Positions 5,186-13,569 of a stretch of DNA of 20,180 nt are shown piece by piece. Origin of the DNA: JBJHCA01 sp050485785 (GTDB taxonomy: Bacteria > Bacteroidota > Bacteroidia > Chitinophagales > Saprospiraceae); the NCBI GenBank assembly GCA_050485785.1, contig JBJHCA010000061.1:1-20180 (forward strand). The letters are read 5' to 3'. The notes under the pieces were generated by a model. The model was not told where the DNA came from. It did not search any database and saw nothing but the letters and a program-made list of their open reading frames with translations. The position numbers were made by a program, and so were the translations under genes. Numbering within the stretch: position 1 is the stretch's first letter; every line of letters starts with the position of its first letter.

Positions 5186-6760
5186 TCATCGATTCCTTCC
5201 GTATCGCTCGTGGCTCGAAACCCAGTCGGAAGATGAAATGGCCGATGCCAGGGAAATTTCACCGGCCAGCACCACTCCGCCAATGATCTCGGCCAGTTTC
5301 ATCACTTTGTTTTGTCCATAGCAACCCAGAATTTCAAGGCATTCCCTCTGGGTGGCCAGCCCGGTTCCGCCACCGTAGGTGGCAATAATGAGAGAAGGAA
5401 TAGTAATGGAAATGTAGAGATCACCGGCCGGCGTCATTTCACTGTGGATGATCCCGGCAGATGACTCAGAAACATTGGCCACATCCTGGCCCGTGGCGAT
5501 AAACATAGCCGTAATGCCGTTGGCAGAATGAAGCCCGTTGTTATTGGCTCCCGAAAGTATAGCGCCTACATTGGCCACCTGCCCGTGATAAACCAGTTGT
5601 TCGGGTTCTACACGCATGTATTTGATCAGGATATCTCTGGGTATGGTCACTTCAGCCGTTACGCGTTTTCCCCGCGTGTGCATCACATTCACCTGCGAGG
5701 CCTTCTTATCAGTGGCCAGGTTGCTTTCCAGGTAAAAATGCGTAATGCGGTGCCGCGTGTAGGTGTCCAGTATATAACTGCACGCGCTGAAGGTAGCCCT
5801 TCCCACCATGTTCTGACCTGCAGCATCGCCGGTGGTAAAATTAAAACGCAGGTAGGCAAACTTGCTCGCCAGGTAGGGATCTATGTATAAAAGTTTGCCT
5901 ATGCTGGTGGTTGATTCGGCCTCTTCGGCAATTTTTTCCTTGTTATTCAGCACCCAGTCTACAAAGTCCCGGGCGGCTTTGGCGTGCTCAAACACAAATA
6001 CCGGTGCGCGTTGCATAGCATCGCGCTGTACGGTTACCGTAGCCCCTCCACTGCGGTTGATCACCTTCATGCCACGGTTGTAGGAGGCTACCAGGGTGCC
6101 TTCAGTGGTAGCCAGGGGAATCATGAAGTCACCCTGTGCATGCTCGCCGTTGATCCGTATTGGGCCGGCAATGCCAAGCGGCACCTGAGCCACCCCGATA
6201 AAATGCTCGCAATTGCCTTGCAATATGCCCGGATCAAAGGAGTATTTCCTCAGGTGTTTAAACCGGGAACCGGTCTGTGACTCAACAAAACTTTGCCGTT
6301 CGGCTATGATCTCATCGCTGAAGTCGTCACGGGTATTCCTGGGAATACGGGGCTCTTTTTCGGGTTCTTGTTTTAGTGCAGCCTCCACTTTCATAGTGAG
6401 GGGTCCGAAGTCGGTGGTGTCAATGTGAAGCTCCAGTGAATGCTTGCCTTCGCTCAGGCCGGGATGTACTGCGTGTATCTGTAATAGCGCAAGCAAGGGA
6501 AAGTCGATCTGAAAGGCAGGCTGCTCACAATCACAGGAATAAGGGCTTCCTTTTTCGTCGCTTACCGTGATATGCTCCGGCGGAATGGATACATCGTTCA
6601 CTTTGAGATCGCGCACACCGGTAATGACTGCATCCTCCAGTCTGTTTTTGATGGAAAACGCTATGCCCTTATCCGTGTTTTTCAGGCTGCCAAACACAAA
6701 GATCTGTTTGACTACCAGCGTGGGCACATGTTTGGTTCCGGCGGGTTGATCAGTTGACAT
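5186..6760 (-). CDS. Class I-type HMG-CoA reductase with an extra N-terminal beta-rich domain
   Basis: This 524-residue enzyme reduces (S)-HMG-CoA to mevalonate with NAD(P)H. The catalytic part starts near residue 146. It shows GVAQVPLGIAGP, TTEG with catalytic Glu220, GDAAGQNMVGRAT (cofactor site), ATDKK with Lys352/353, GQDVANVSESS with Asp426, GGGTGLATQ, and a late SSHERYGRN with His517. These match the Glu-Lys-Asp-His set of human HMGR, so the enzyme should be active. There are no membrane helices. Residues ~14-128 are a separate domain (FGSLKNTDKGIAFSIKNRL, DLKVNDVSIPPEHITV, SEGKHSLELHIDTTDFGPL). It reminds me of the C-glycoside deglycosidase beta-subunit-like family (DUF6379), and a charged linker joins it to the catalytic part. 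The start overlaps the symporter's end by 11 bases, which suggests translational coupling. Confidence 0.9.
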   Translation of the reverse strand: MSTDQPAGTKHVPTLVVKQIFVFGSLKNTDKGIAFSIKNRLEDAVITGVRDLKVNDVSIPPEHITVSDEKGSPYSCDCEQPAFQIDFPLLALLQIHAVHPGLSEGKHSLELHIDTTDFGPLTMKVEAALKQEPEKEPRIPRNTRDDFSDEIIAERQSFVESQTGSRFKHLRKYSFDPGILQGNCEHFIGVAQVPLGIAGPIRINGEHAQGDFMIPLATTEGTLVASYNRGMKVINRSGGATVTVQRDAMQRAPVFVFEHAKAARDFVDWVLNNKEKIAEEAESTTSIGKLLYIDPYLASKFAYLRFNFTTGDAAGQNMVGRATFSACSYILDTYTRHRITHFYLESNLATDKKASQVNVMHTRGKRVTAEVTIPRDILIKYMRVEPEQLVYHGQVANVGAILSGANNNGLHSANGITAMFIATGQDVANVSESSAGIIHSEMTPAGDLYISITIPSLIIATYGGGTGLATQRECLEILGCYGQNKVMKLAEIIGGVVLAGEISLASAISSSDWVSSHERYGRNR

Positions 6761-8573
6761 GAAATCGTAGTTTTTGAGCAGCCAGCATCAGGCTTGTGGC
6801 AGATATTATGAATACAATAAGACTGATTAAAAAGTTTGTAATGGATCCGTAAAGCAGATAGCCCGTGCCGAAAAGAAAGCTGTAAACGGCAAAGCAACCC
6901 AGTATCATGCAGGCAAGCTGTATGCCAAGTCTGCTTTCCGCAGCCCCGTTTCTCATATCGCTCTCTTCGGCCCGCTGAGGATGATCATCACCGGTCATGC
7001 TTTGGATCACCGGTTTCCATCCGGCTGCAAAAGGGCCTATTTTCCGGTAAAACCGGCTGAGGGTTTGCATGTCATCGGCGGGCGTGAGAAGGGTTACCGT
7101 CAGCCAGCAAACGGTGGTGATCAGCACGCCGGATACCAGTTTCAGGTGGTCAGGCATTACACTGAACCCAAAAACTCCGTGGTGAAACCACTCAAAATAT
7201 ATGGCCACCAAAAGCGATACCACCATAGCCGTGATCTCACTGTAAGGATTGATCCGCCACCAAAACCACCGCAGTATGTACAGCAAACCCGTTCCGGCTC
7301 CAATCTGCAGCAAAATGTTGAAGGTCTGCATGGCATTCTCAAATTGCAGTGCAAGCAGGGCAGCCAGTACAATGAGCACCACCGTGGCCAGTCTGCCTTG
7401 CCATACCAACTCTTTCTCACCGGCCGAAGGCTTCATAAACCGCTGAAACACATCATGCACCATATACGATGCTCCCCAGTTGAGATGGGTGCTGAGGGTT
7501 GACATGAAGGCTGCAGCCAGACTGGTAAATACCAGCCCCAGCAACACCGGCGGCAGCATGCCCAGCATGGCCGGGTAGGCCAGGTCATCGCGGATAAACT
7601 GCTTGTCGAGGCTTGAAAAATGAATGCCCAGTTGTTCGAGATCGGGATATATAACGAGGGAAGCCAAAGCTATCAGGATCCATGGCCAGGGCCTTATCGC
7701 ATAATGAGCCAGATTAAACAGCAGGGTTGCACCGGTGGCATGTTTTTCATTTTTCGCAGCCAGCATGCGCTGTGCTATGTATCCGCCACCGCCGGGTTCT
7801 GCCCCCGGATACCAAACACTCCACCATTGTACGGCCAGAGGTATGATGAACAGGGGCAGTAATACATTCAGATCGCTGAAATCCGGAATCAGTTGAAGCT
7901 TGCCGGATACATTGGGATGGCTCAAAAGATTGCCCAGACCCCCAATTTCCGGCTGCCGGATGATGTAAACCGCGGCCCAAATTGATCCGGTCATGGCCAG
8001 CGCAAACTGTACCAGGTCAGTCCATATTACGCCCCGCAGCCCACCCAGTGCAGTGTACACCACGGTTACCGATCCGGCTATCGCGATGGTTTGCCAGGGC
8101 TGCAATCCCAGCAGGGCATTGCCTATTTTGATGGCTGCCAGCATTACCGTGGCCATAATAAACACATTGAAAAACAGCCCCAGATACACTGCCCTGAATC
8201 CTCGCAAAAATGCAGCCGCTTTGCCGCTGTAGCGCATTTCGTAAAAACCCAGATCGGTTTGTACCCCGGAACGCCGCCAAAGATGGGCATACACAAACAC
8301 CGTTAACATGCCCGTAAGCAGAAACGCCCACCACATCCAGTTTCCGCTCACCCCGTGATTCCGCACTATATCCGTCACCAGATTGGGCGTATCGGCCGAA
8401 AACGTAGTGGCCACCATCGATATGCCCAGCAACCACCAGGACATGTTGCGGCCGGAAAGGAAATACTCTCCGGTGTTTTTTCCCGACTTCCGGCTTACCC
8501 TCAATCCAATGGCCAGCGAAAGGGTAAAAAAAGCGACCACAATTATCCAGTCAGGTGTGCTTAGCTGCATCAT
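6750..8573 (-). CDS. Sodium:solute symporter (SSS family)
   Basis: I chose the double ATG at 8573/8570 (MMQLSTPDWIIVVAFFTL), which puts the first membrane helix right at the N-terminus as in the family; the frame stays open to 8612. The 607 residues form about 13 helices. They include the YFLSGRNMSWWLLGISMVAT segment near the start, the signature-like ALGGLRGVIWTDLVQ, and GGGYIAQRMLAAKNEKHA. The C-terminal segment FYRKIGPFAAGW precedes two extra helices. Members use the sodium gradient to import sugars, amino acids, carboxylates or vitamins; the substrate cannot be read from the sequence. It heads a minus-strand operon with HMG-CoA reductase. It is divergent from the S8 peptidase gene, sharing a ~165-base control region. 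Confidence 0.88.
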   Translation of the reverse strand: MMQLSTPDWIIVVAFFTLSLAIGLRVSRKSGKNTGEYFLSGRNMSWWLLGISMVATTFSADTPNLVTDIVRNHGVSGNWMWWAFLLTGMLTVFVYAHLWRRSGVQTDLGFYEMRYSGKAAAFLRGFRAVYLGLFFNVFIMATVMLAAIKIGNALLGLQPWQTIAIAGSVTVVYTALGGLRGVIWTDLVQFALAMTGSIWAAVYIIRQPEIGGLGNLLSHPNVSGKLQLIPDFSDLNVLLPLFIIPLAVQWWSVWYPGAEPGGGGYIAQRMLAAKNEKHATGATLLFNLAHYAIRPWPWILIALASLVIYPDLEQLGIHFSSLDKQFIRDDLAYPAMLGMLPPVLLGLVFTSLAAAFMSTLSTHLNWGASYMVHDVFQRFMKPSAGEKELVWQGRLATVVLIVLAALLALQFENAMQTFNILLQIGAGTGLLYILRWFWWRINPYSEITAMVVSLLVAIYFEWFHHGVFGFSVMPDHLKLVSGVLITTVCWLTVTLLTPADDMQTLSRFYRKIGPFAAGWKPVIQSMTGDDHPQRAEESDMRNGAAESRLGIQLACMILGCFAVYSFLFGTGYLLYGSITNFLISLIVFIISATSLMLAAQKLRFHVN

Positions 8574-8737
8574 AAGGGTAAATATTGGGCGGGCGAAAGG
8601 TAATAAATTCACAGCTTTCCGGCAGATATTCTGTCATCCTCTTCCACGCTTTCCCCTCAGATGTACAACATGCTGTTTCTGTCACACCTTTCAAGCACTT
8701 TATTGGTTACCTTTACCAAATAAAATATGTTGGGCAA
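8574..8737. promoter_or_regulatory. Divergent intergenic region between symporter and peptidase genes
   Basis: This region must carry both promoters. Near-matches to TAnnTTTG are TACCTTTA at 8708-8715 (plus, 22 bases before the peptidase ATG) and, on the minus strand, TACCTTTC at 8602-8595 (21 bases before the symporter ATG). Both miss the last base, and neither has a clear -33 TTG. Confidence 0.3.
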
Positions 8738-10498
8738 ATGAAACGCATTGTACTTTTATTTTTTGGGATATCTCTTTGTGGGCTTATTCCCACGGCTCAC
8801 GCCGGCACCGCAGCACCCGTACCTGCTCTGTCCACCCCTGATGTTGTATCAGATAACCACGGTGATTCATGGATCATTTTGCTGAATTCCCAGGCAGATG
8901 TTTCCGGTGCTGCTACGGTTAGAGGCAAGGAGAAAAAAGCTGAATATGTATTCGGGAAGCTGGTAGCTGTGGCTGAAGCCTCCCAAAGACAGCTCACTGA
9001 GCAACTGACGGCCATGGGTATCGATTTTCGCCCGTTTTATGTAGTTAACATGATCGAAGCCCGGCTTACCCCGCAGCAAATTTCGCTGATCCGGCAATGG
9101 GATGAAGTGGCTGCCATTATTCCCAATGGCGTTTATCGCATGGAAACCCCCGTTGACATGCAGCCCTATGTCCATGACGGCCTCAGAAATGATGTCACCT
9201 GGGGGTTGGAGAAAATCAATGTTCCCCAGGTCTGGAATCTGGGGATCACGGGAAGCGGGGCAGTGGTAGGCGGTCAGGATACCGGCTACGAATGGGATCA
9301 CCCAAGCCTGGTGGAAAGCTACCGCGGAGCCCAGGGAAGCGCGGTTGATCACAATTACCACTGGCATGATGCCATTCACGAACTTAACCCCCTCAATGGC
9401 GGACTGGCCAACCCCTGCGGGCTTTCAAGCCCGGCCCCCTGCGATGATCACAACCACGGAACCCACACTATGGGTACAGTAACGGGCAATAACAGCCCGG
9501 GACCTGAGTTCGGTATGGCTCCCTCGGCCACATGGATGGCCTGCCGCAATATGGAACAGGGCTGGGGCATGTTTTCCACATACATGGAGTGCTTTGAATT
9601 TTTTCTGGCTCCCTGGGATCTGAACGGAGAAAATCCTGATCCGGCCATGGCACCACACGTCATGGTCAATTCATGGGGCTGCCCTGAACAAGAGCTCTGT
9701 CATCCGGGTAACTGGAACCTCATGAATCTGGCCATTCAAAATCTCAAGGCATCCGGCATTGTTGTCGTAGTTTCTGCAGGGAACAACGGCAATTCATGCG
9801 GATCGGTCATTTATCCGGCGGGTATGCTGGAGGAATCTTTTTCGGTTGGGGCCACCAATGCCAATGACACCATAGCCAATTTCAGCTCACGGGGCCCGGT
9901 AGTGGTTGATGAAAGCTATCGGATCAAACCCGATGTTTCAGCGCCGGGAGTGGCTGTGCTGTCGGCCATCCGCGAAGGCTCATTTGCCGTTTACAGTGGT
10001 ACCAGCATGGCCGGTCCGCATGTGGCCGGGGCAGTGGCCCTCATGATCTCAGCCAATCCGCAGCTAGCCGGTGAAGTGGAAACCATTGAACAGATCCTTC
10101 AGGAAACGGCTGTCATCCTTTCTACCCAGCAGGAATGCAACGGAGTGCCTGGAACGACTATTCCCAATAATACCTACGGCCATGGCCGGATTGACGTGCT
10201 GGCCGCCGTGCAAAAGGCTTTGGAGTTTACTCATGTGGAAAACCTGCAGCAGCTCACTGCATTCCGCTTGTTTCCCAATCCCTCGCTCAGCGGATTTACC
10301 GTGAGTAGTGCAGAAAACTTTCCCGGGCCTGAAATCTGGCATGTTACTGTGTTTGATCTGGCAGGCCGCCTGTATTACAGCGACAGTTATTTACAGGGAT
10401 ATTTGATTGACGCCGGCACCTGGCCTGCCGGTTTGTATCTGGTGAGGATCACCTCCGGAGAGCATGTGGAAACGCTCAGGTGGATAAAGGCCGGATAA
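8738..10498 (+). CDS. Secreted S8 (subtilisin) peptidase, bacillopeptidase F-like, with T9SS sorting domain
   Basis: The ATG at 8738 gives a clean signal peptide (MKRIVLLFFGISLCGLIPTAHA, cut before GTA); the frame to 8585 adds a non-signal leader. Residues ~35-135 look like an I9-type propeptide. The catalytic domain has Asp181 (GGQDTGYEWDHP), His240 (DDHNHGTHTMG), oxyanion Asn349 (SAGNNG) and Ser423 (GTSMAGPHVAG), so it looks active. The spacing and segments such as VDHNYHWHDA, ACRNMEQG and NSWGCPE match the bacillopeptidase F-like subgroup. Residues ~505-586 (FRLFPNPSLSGF ... LAGRLYY ... PAGLYLVRI) are a type A T9SS C-terminal sorting domain. The enzyme should be exported by Sec and then T9SS to the surface or medium. 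Confidence 0.93.
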   Translation: MKRIVLLFFGISLCGLIPTAHAGTAAPVPALSTPDVVSDNHGDSWIILLNSQADVSGAATVRGKEKKAEYVFGKLVAVAEASQRQLTEQLTAMGIDFRPFYVVNMIEARLTPQQISLIRQWDEVAAIIPNGVYRMETPVDMQPYVHDGLRNDVTWGLEKINVPQVWNLGITGSGAVVGGQDTGYEWDHPSLVESYRGAQGSAVDHNYHWHDAIHELNPLNGGLANPCGLSSPAPCDDHNHGTHTMGTVTGNNSPGPEFGMAPSATWMACRNMEQGWGMFSTYMECFEFFLAPWDLNGENPDPAMAPHVMVNSWGCPEQELCHPGNWNLMNLAIQNLKASGIVVVVSAGNNGNSCGSVIYPAGMLEESFSVGATNANDTIANFSSRGPVVVDESYRIKPDVSAPGVAVLSAIREGSFAVYSGTSMAGPHVAGAVALMISANPQLAGEVETIEQILQETAVILSTQQECNGVPGTTIPNNTYGHGRIDVLAAVQKALEFTHVENLQQLTAFRLFPNPSLSGFTVSSAENFPGPEIWHVTVFDLAGRLYYSDSYLQGYLIDAGTWPAGLYLVRITSGEHVETLRWIKAG

Positions 10499-10522
10499 CA
10501 TGGACATTGGCATTGGATTTTA

Positions 10523-10530
10523 TACCTTTG
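10523..10530 (+). promoter_or_regulatory. Possible -7 box for rocD
   Basis: TACCTTTG matches TAnnTTTG exactly and lies 21 bases before the rocD ATG. No convincing TTG sits 19-21 bases upstream. Confidence 0.4.
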
Positions 10531-10551
10531 GGGGCTCAAAAGTAAGCTTGT

Positions 10552-11790
10552 ATGATCGCCGTAAAAAGAACCGCAGAAGAACTTATTGCCCTGGAACACC
10601 GCCATGGGGCACACAATTATCACCCACTCCCCGTTGTGCTCAGCAGGGGTAAAGGTGTGAAACTCTGGGACGTGGCCGGAAAGGAATACTATGATTTTCT
10701 GGCCGCTTATTCAGCAGTCAATCAGGGTCATTGTCATCCGGCTATTATCGGGGCATTAACCGGGCAGGCCCAAAAGCTAACCCTCACTTCGCGTGCTTTT
10801 TACAACGATATTCTGGGGCCTTACGAGGAGTATATTACCCGGTTTTTTGGGTATGACAGGGTATTGCCTATGAATACCGGTGTTGAAGGCGGAGAAACTG
10901 CCGTAAAATTGTGCCGCAAATGGGCTTATGATGTAAAAGGTGTAGCTGAAGATAAGGCCGTCATGATCTTTGTTGAAGGCAACTTCTGGGGCCGTACACT
11001 GGGAGCTATTTCAGCCTCCACTGACCCCACTTCCACCACGGGATTCGGGCCTTTTATGCCGGGCTACAAAGTGATCCCCTACAATGATCTCGACGCGCTT
11101 GAAACAGCCCTCGAAGATCCCAATGTAGCCGGATTTATGGTTGAACCCATCCAAGGTGAAGCCGGTGTTGTGGTTCCCAATGAAGGCTATTTGCGCAAAG
11201 CCTATGAAATGTGCCGGGCTAAAAAAGTTCTCTTTGTAGCCGATGAAGTGCAAACCGGCATTGCCCGCACCGGAAAGCTGATTTGTTGTGAACACGAGGG
11301 CTTTAAGCCCGATATTCTCATTCTGGGCAAAGCCTTGTCGGGCGGGGTGTTTCCGGTGTCTGCAGTACTTGCCGGTAATGAGGTGATGCTGACCATCAAA
11401 CCCGGTGAACACGGATCCACTTTTGGCGGTAACCCGCTGGGATGTGCAGTGGCCATGGCAGCGCTCGAAGTGGTTAAAAATGAAGACCTCGCTGAGAATG
11501 CCGAAAAACTCGGCAAAGTTTTCAGAAGCAGAATGGAAGACCTGTGCAACCGGTATGAGCTGTTCAGCCTGGTACGCGGAAAAGGCCTTCTCAACGCCGT
11601 GGTGATCAATGATACACCGGATAGCTCTACAGCGTGGGATTTTTGCCTGGCTATGGCGGAAAACAGCCTGCTGGCCAAACCTACCCATGGCAATATCATC
11701 CGATTTGCACCACCGCTGGTGATTACAGAAGAAGAACTGCACGAATGCTGTGATATCATTGAACGAACACTGGCATCCTTCAAGGCTTAG
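10552..11790 (+). CDS. rocD: Ornithine aminotransferase
   Basis: This 412-residue class III PLP aminotransferase converts ornithine plus 2-oxoglutarate to glutamate-5-semialdehyde plus glutamate, linking arginine, ornithine and proline metabolism. Seen here: HNYHPLPVVLSRGKGVKLWD at the N-terminus, the OAT-typical NTGVEGGETAVKL (PLP phosphate site), GNFWGRTLGAIS, EPIQGEAGVVVP, Asp231 in VADEVQTG, and the Schiff-base Lys260 in ILGKALSGGVFPVS. GEHGSTFGGNPLG follows. These strings separate OAT from acetylornithine or GABA aminotransferases. Length is normal. The next gene's frame begins right at the stop codon. Confidence 0.95.
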   Translation: MIAVKRTAEELIALEHRHGAHNYHPLPVVLSRGKGVKLWDVAGKEYYDFLAAYSAVNQGHCHPAIIGALTGQAQKLTLTSRAFYNDILGPYEEYITRFFGYDRVLPMNTGVEGGETAVKLCRKWAYDVKGVAEDKAVMIFVEGNFWGRTLGAISASTDPTSTTGFGPFMPGYKVIPYNDLDALETALEDPNVAGFMVEPIQGEAGVVVPNEGYLRKAYEMCRAKKVLFVADEVQTGIARTGKLICCEHEGFKPDILILGKALSGGVFPVSAVLAGNEVMLTIKPGEHGSTFGGNPLGCAVAMAALEVVKNEDLAENAEKLGKVFRSRMEDLCNRYELFSLVRGKGLLNAVVINDTPDSSTAWDFCLAMAENSLLAKPTHGNIIRFAPPLVITEEELHECCDIIERTLASFKA

Positions 11791-11867
11791 TGCTGCCCTG
11801 GTGCTTGTCATGGCCTGCAAGCATTTACTTTCCTGACAAATCACTAAACGCCCTGACATTAAAGAGT

Positions 11868-13454
11868 ATGGAGCCGGCAAAGGTATACGACTGGTTTGCT
11901 ATCAGGGCAGCACTAACGCCCCGGCATCCTGCTTTGAAATGCCATGCCTCGGGTGATGTGATCAGCTATGCGCTGTTGAATGAGTACGGTGAAAACCTGA
12001 CGGATTGGCTGAAAAATGCAGGTCTCAGGAAAGGAGACCGGTTGGCTGTAATTGCGGAAAACAGTATATTGCTTGTGGCATTGCTGGCGGTGGCGCAAAA
12101 GTCGGGTATCATTTTAGTGCCGCTCAATTACAGGCTCACCCCCGCTGAGCTGAATGAACAGTTGAGTATTTCCCGCCCCGCGGCAGTGATTGTCGACAAC
12201 AAGTTTGCTGACAGGGTTCCCGCTTCACAAAAAGATATCAATAATAAACCTCAGTGGACAACCGAGTTACTGACCACTGCTATGAAAAGCCACACTCGGT
12301 CGGAATACAGCGATCAGGAGGCTAACCCGGAAGATACCTTGCCAGCCGAAAGCTTTTTCTCAGAAAGCCGCCCACAAAAAGTTAATCCAGACCTGTTCCC
12401 CGATCCGGATCATCCGGCCATGATCATATTTACTTCAGGCAGTACAGGCCGACCCAAAGGAGCTGTGTACACCCACGGGATGATGCATTGGAACAGCATC
12501 AATACGCAGATGAGGCTTGGCCTTACCGGCCACGACCGCACGGTTCACTGTGCCCCTCCTTACCATACCGGTGGTTGGAATGTGCTGCTGACGCCTTTTC
12601 TGCACCAGGGGGCTTTTACCGTCATAATGAAGACCTTTGATGCGGAAGTGGTGTTGACAATGCTCCGTGAGGAAAAAGCCACCATTTGGTGGGGTGTGCC
12701 CACCATGCTGGGCAAAATAGCGGCACTACCCTCATTCAGGGAAGCTGATCTGAGTCGGTTGCGTTGCGTGGCAGCCGGTGGAGAACCCATGCCGGTTCCC
12801 CTCATTGACAAATGGGCGGCCAAGGGCATTGCAGTAAGGCAGGGATACGGACTTACTGAAGCAGGCCCCAATGTAACTTCACTGGATGCCGAATACGCAA
12901 TGGTGAAAAAAGGGTCGATTGGCACGCCCAATTTTTATTTTGAGGTTCGTTTGAGCAATGAACGGGATGAGGAGTGCCGCAACGGTGAGCCCGGAGAATT
13001 GTGGCTGGCAGGGCCAGCTGTTTTTCCCGGTTACTACGGTGACAAGCCCGCTACGCAGGCCGCTTTTGAAGGGAAGTGGCTCAAAACCGGCGATGTAGCC
13101 GTGAGGGACGAAGAGGGTTTTTTGTTCCTTGTGGATCGCAAAAAAAATATGTACATCAGTGGGGGAGAAAATGTGTACCCTGCAGAAGTGGAAAAGTTGC
13201 TACTGCGTATTGACGGCATTGAAGAGGCGGCAGTGGTGGCCGTTAAGGATGAGCAATGGGGAGAGGCGGGCAGAGCTTTTGTAGTGGCCAATAATAAAAT
13301 CAGCCAGAATGGACAGCTTGTTATCCGGGAAGCCCGCAAACTGATGGCTGCGTATAAAGTCCCCGGGGAAGTGATCTTTTTGGCTGAACTGCCCAGAATG
13401 GAGAATGGTAAGGTGGACAGAATTGCTTTGAAAAACTATATCCATGCTGATTAG
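11868..13454 (+). CDS. AMP-forming acyl-CoA synthetase-like enzyme (ANL superfamily)
   Basis: I chose the ATG at 11868 (MEPAKVYDWFAIRAAL; 528 aa), where family similarity begins. The frame extends to a GTG at 11790 overlapping the rocD stop. The enzyme activates a carboxylic acid with ATP and loads it on CoA. Visible core motifs are the A3 loop TSGSTGRPKGAV (189-200), A5 YGLTEAGPNVTS (327-338), A7 KTGDV with Asp409, RKKNMYISGGENVYPAEVE (hinge/A8), and the A10 lysine Lys515 in MENGKVDR. It resembles medium/long-chain or o-succinylbenzoate-like ligases; the substrate is unknown. A less conserved insert-like stretch at ~115-180 is rich in charged residues. It probably shares a transcript with rocD. 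Confidence 0.85.
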   Translation: MEPAKVYDWFAIRAALTPRHPALKCHASGDVISYALLNEYGENLTDWLKNAGLRKGDRLAVIAENSILLVALLAVAQKSGIILVPLNYRLTPAELNEQLSISRPAAVIVDNKFADRVPASQKDINNKPQWTTELLTTAMKSHTRSEYSDQEANPEDTLPAESFFSESRPQKVNPDLFPDPDHPAMIIFTSGSTGRPKGAVYTHGMMHWNSINTQMRLGLTGHDRTVHCAPPYHTGGWNVLLTPFLHQGAFTVIMKTFDAEVVLTMLREEKATIWWGVPTMLGKIAALPSFREADLSRLRCVAAGGEPMPVPLIDKWAAKGIAVRQGYGLTEAGPNVTSLDAEYAMVKKGSIGTPNFYFEVRLSNERDEECRNGEPGELWLAGPAVFPGYYGDKPATQAAFEGKWLKTGDVAVRDEEGFLFLVDRKKNMYISGGENVYPAEVEKLLLRIDGIEEAAVVAVKDEQWGEAGRAFVVANNKISQNGQLVIREARKLMAAYKVPGEVIFLAELPRMENGKVDRIALKNYIHAD

Positions 13455-13529
13455 GTGTTGTCTGCAGCCATTCATTGCACGGGAAGGAACCAATATCGGC
13501 AAGAGGCGATTTATGCAGCAACCATAACC

Positions 13530-13548
13530 GGGGAAAGCCGTTTTCCCC
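13530..13548 (+). terminator. Possible terminator after the acyl-CoA synthetase gene
   Basis: GGGGAAA (13530-13536) pairs with TTTCCCC (13542-13548) around a five-base loop. The T-tract after it (TTAGTTTT) is broken. It overlaps the next gene's likely promoter. Confidence 0.4.
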
Positions 13549-13549
13549 T

Positions 13550-13557
13550 TAGTTTTG
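13550..13557 (+). promoter_or_regulatory. Possible -7 box for the YheT-like hydrolase gene
   Basis: TAGTTTTG matches TAnnTTTG, 12 bases before the ATG at 13570 and 21 before the ATG at 13579. The close spacing would suit the second ATG. No -33 element is visible; it sits directly after the hairpin. Confidence 0.3.
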
Positions 13558-13569
13558 TGGCTTTACAGC

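Noticed and set aside
5137..5283. Longer N-terminus for the histidine kinase (start at 5283)
   Set aside because: It would overlap the end of HMG-CoA reductase by about 100 bases, including the codon of its catalytic His517, and the added residues look like out-of-frame translation.
11011..11880. Minus-strand ORF of 289 aa
   Set aside because: It is antisense to rocD, which carries a full set of PLP-enzyme motifs; the antisense product has no recognisable features.
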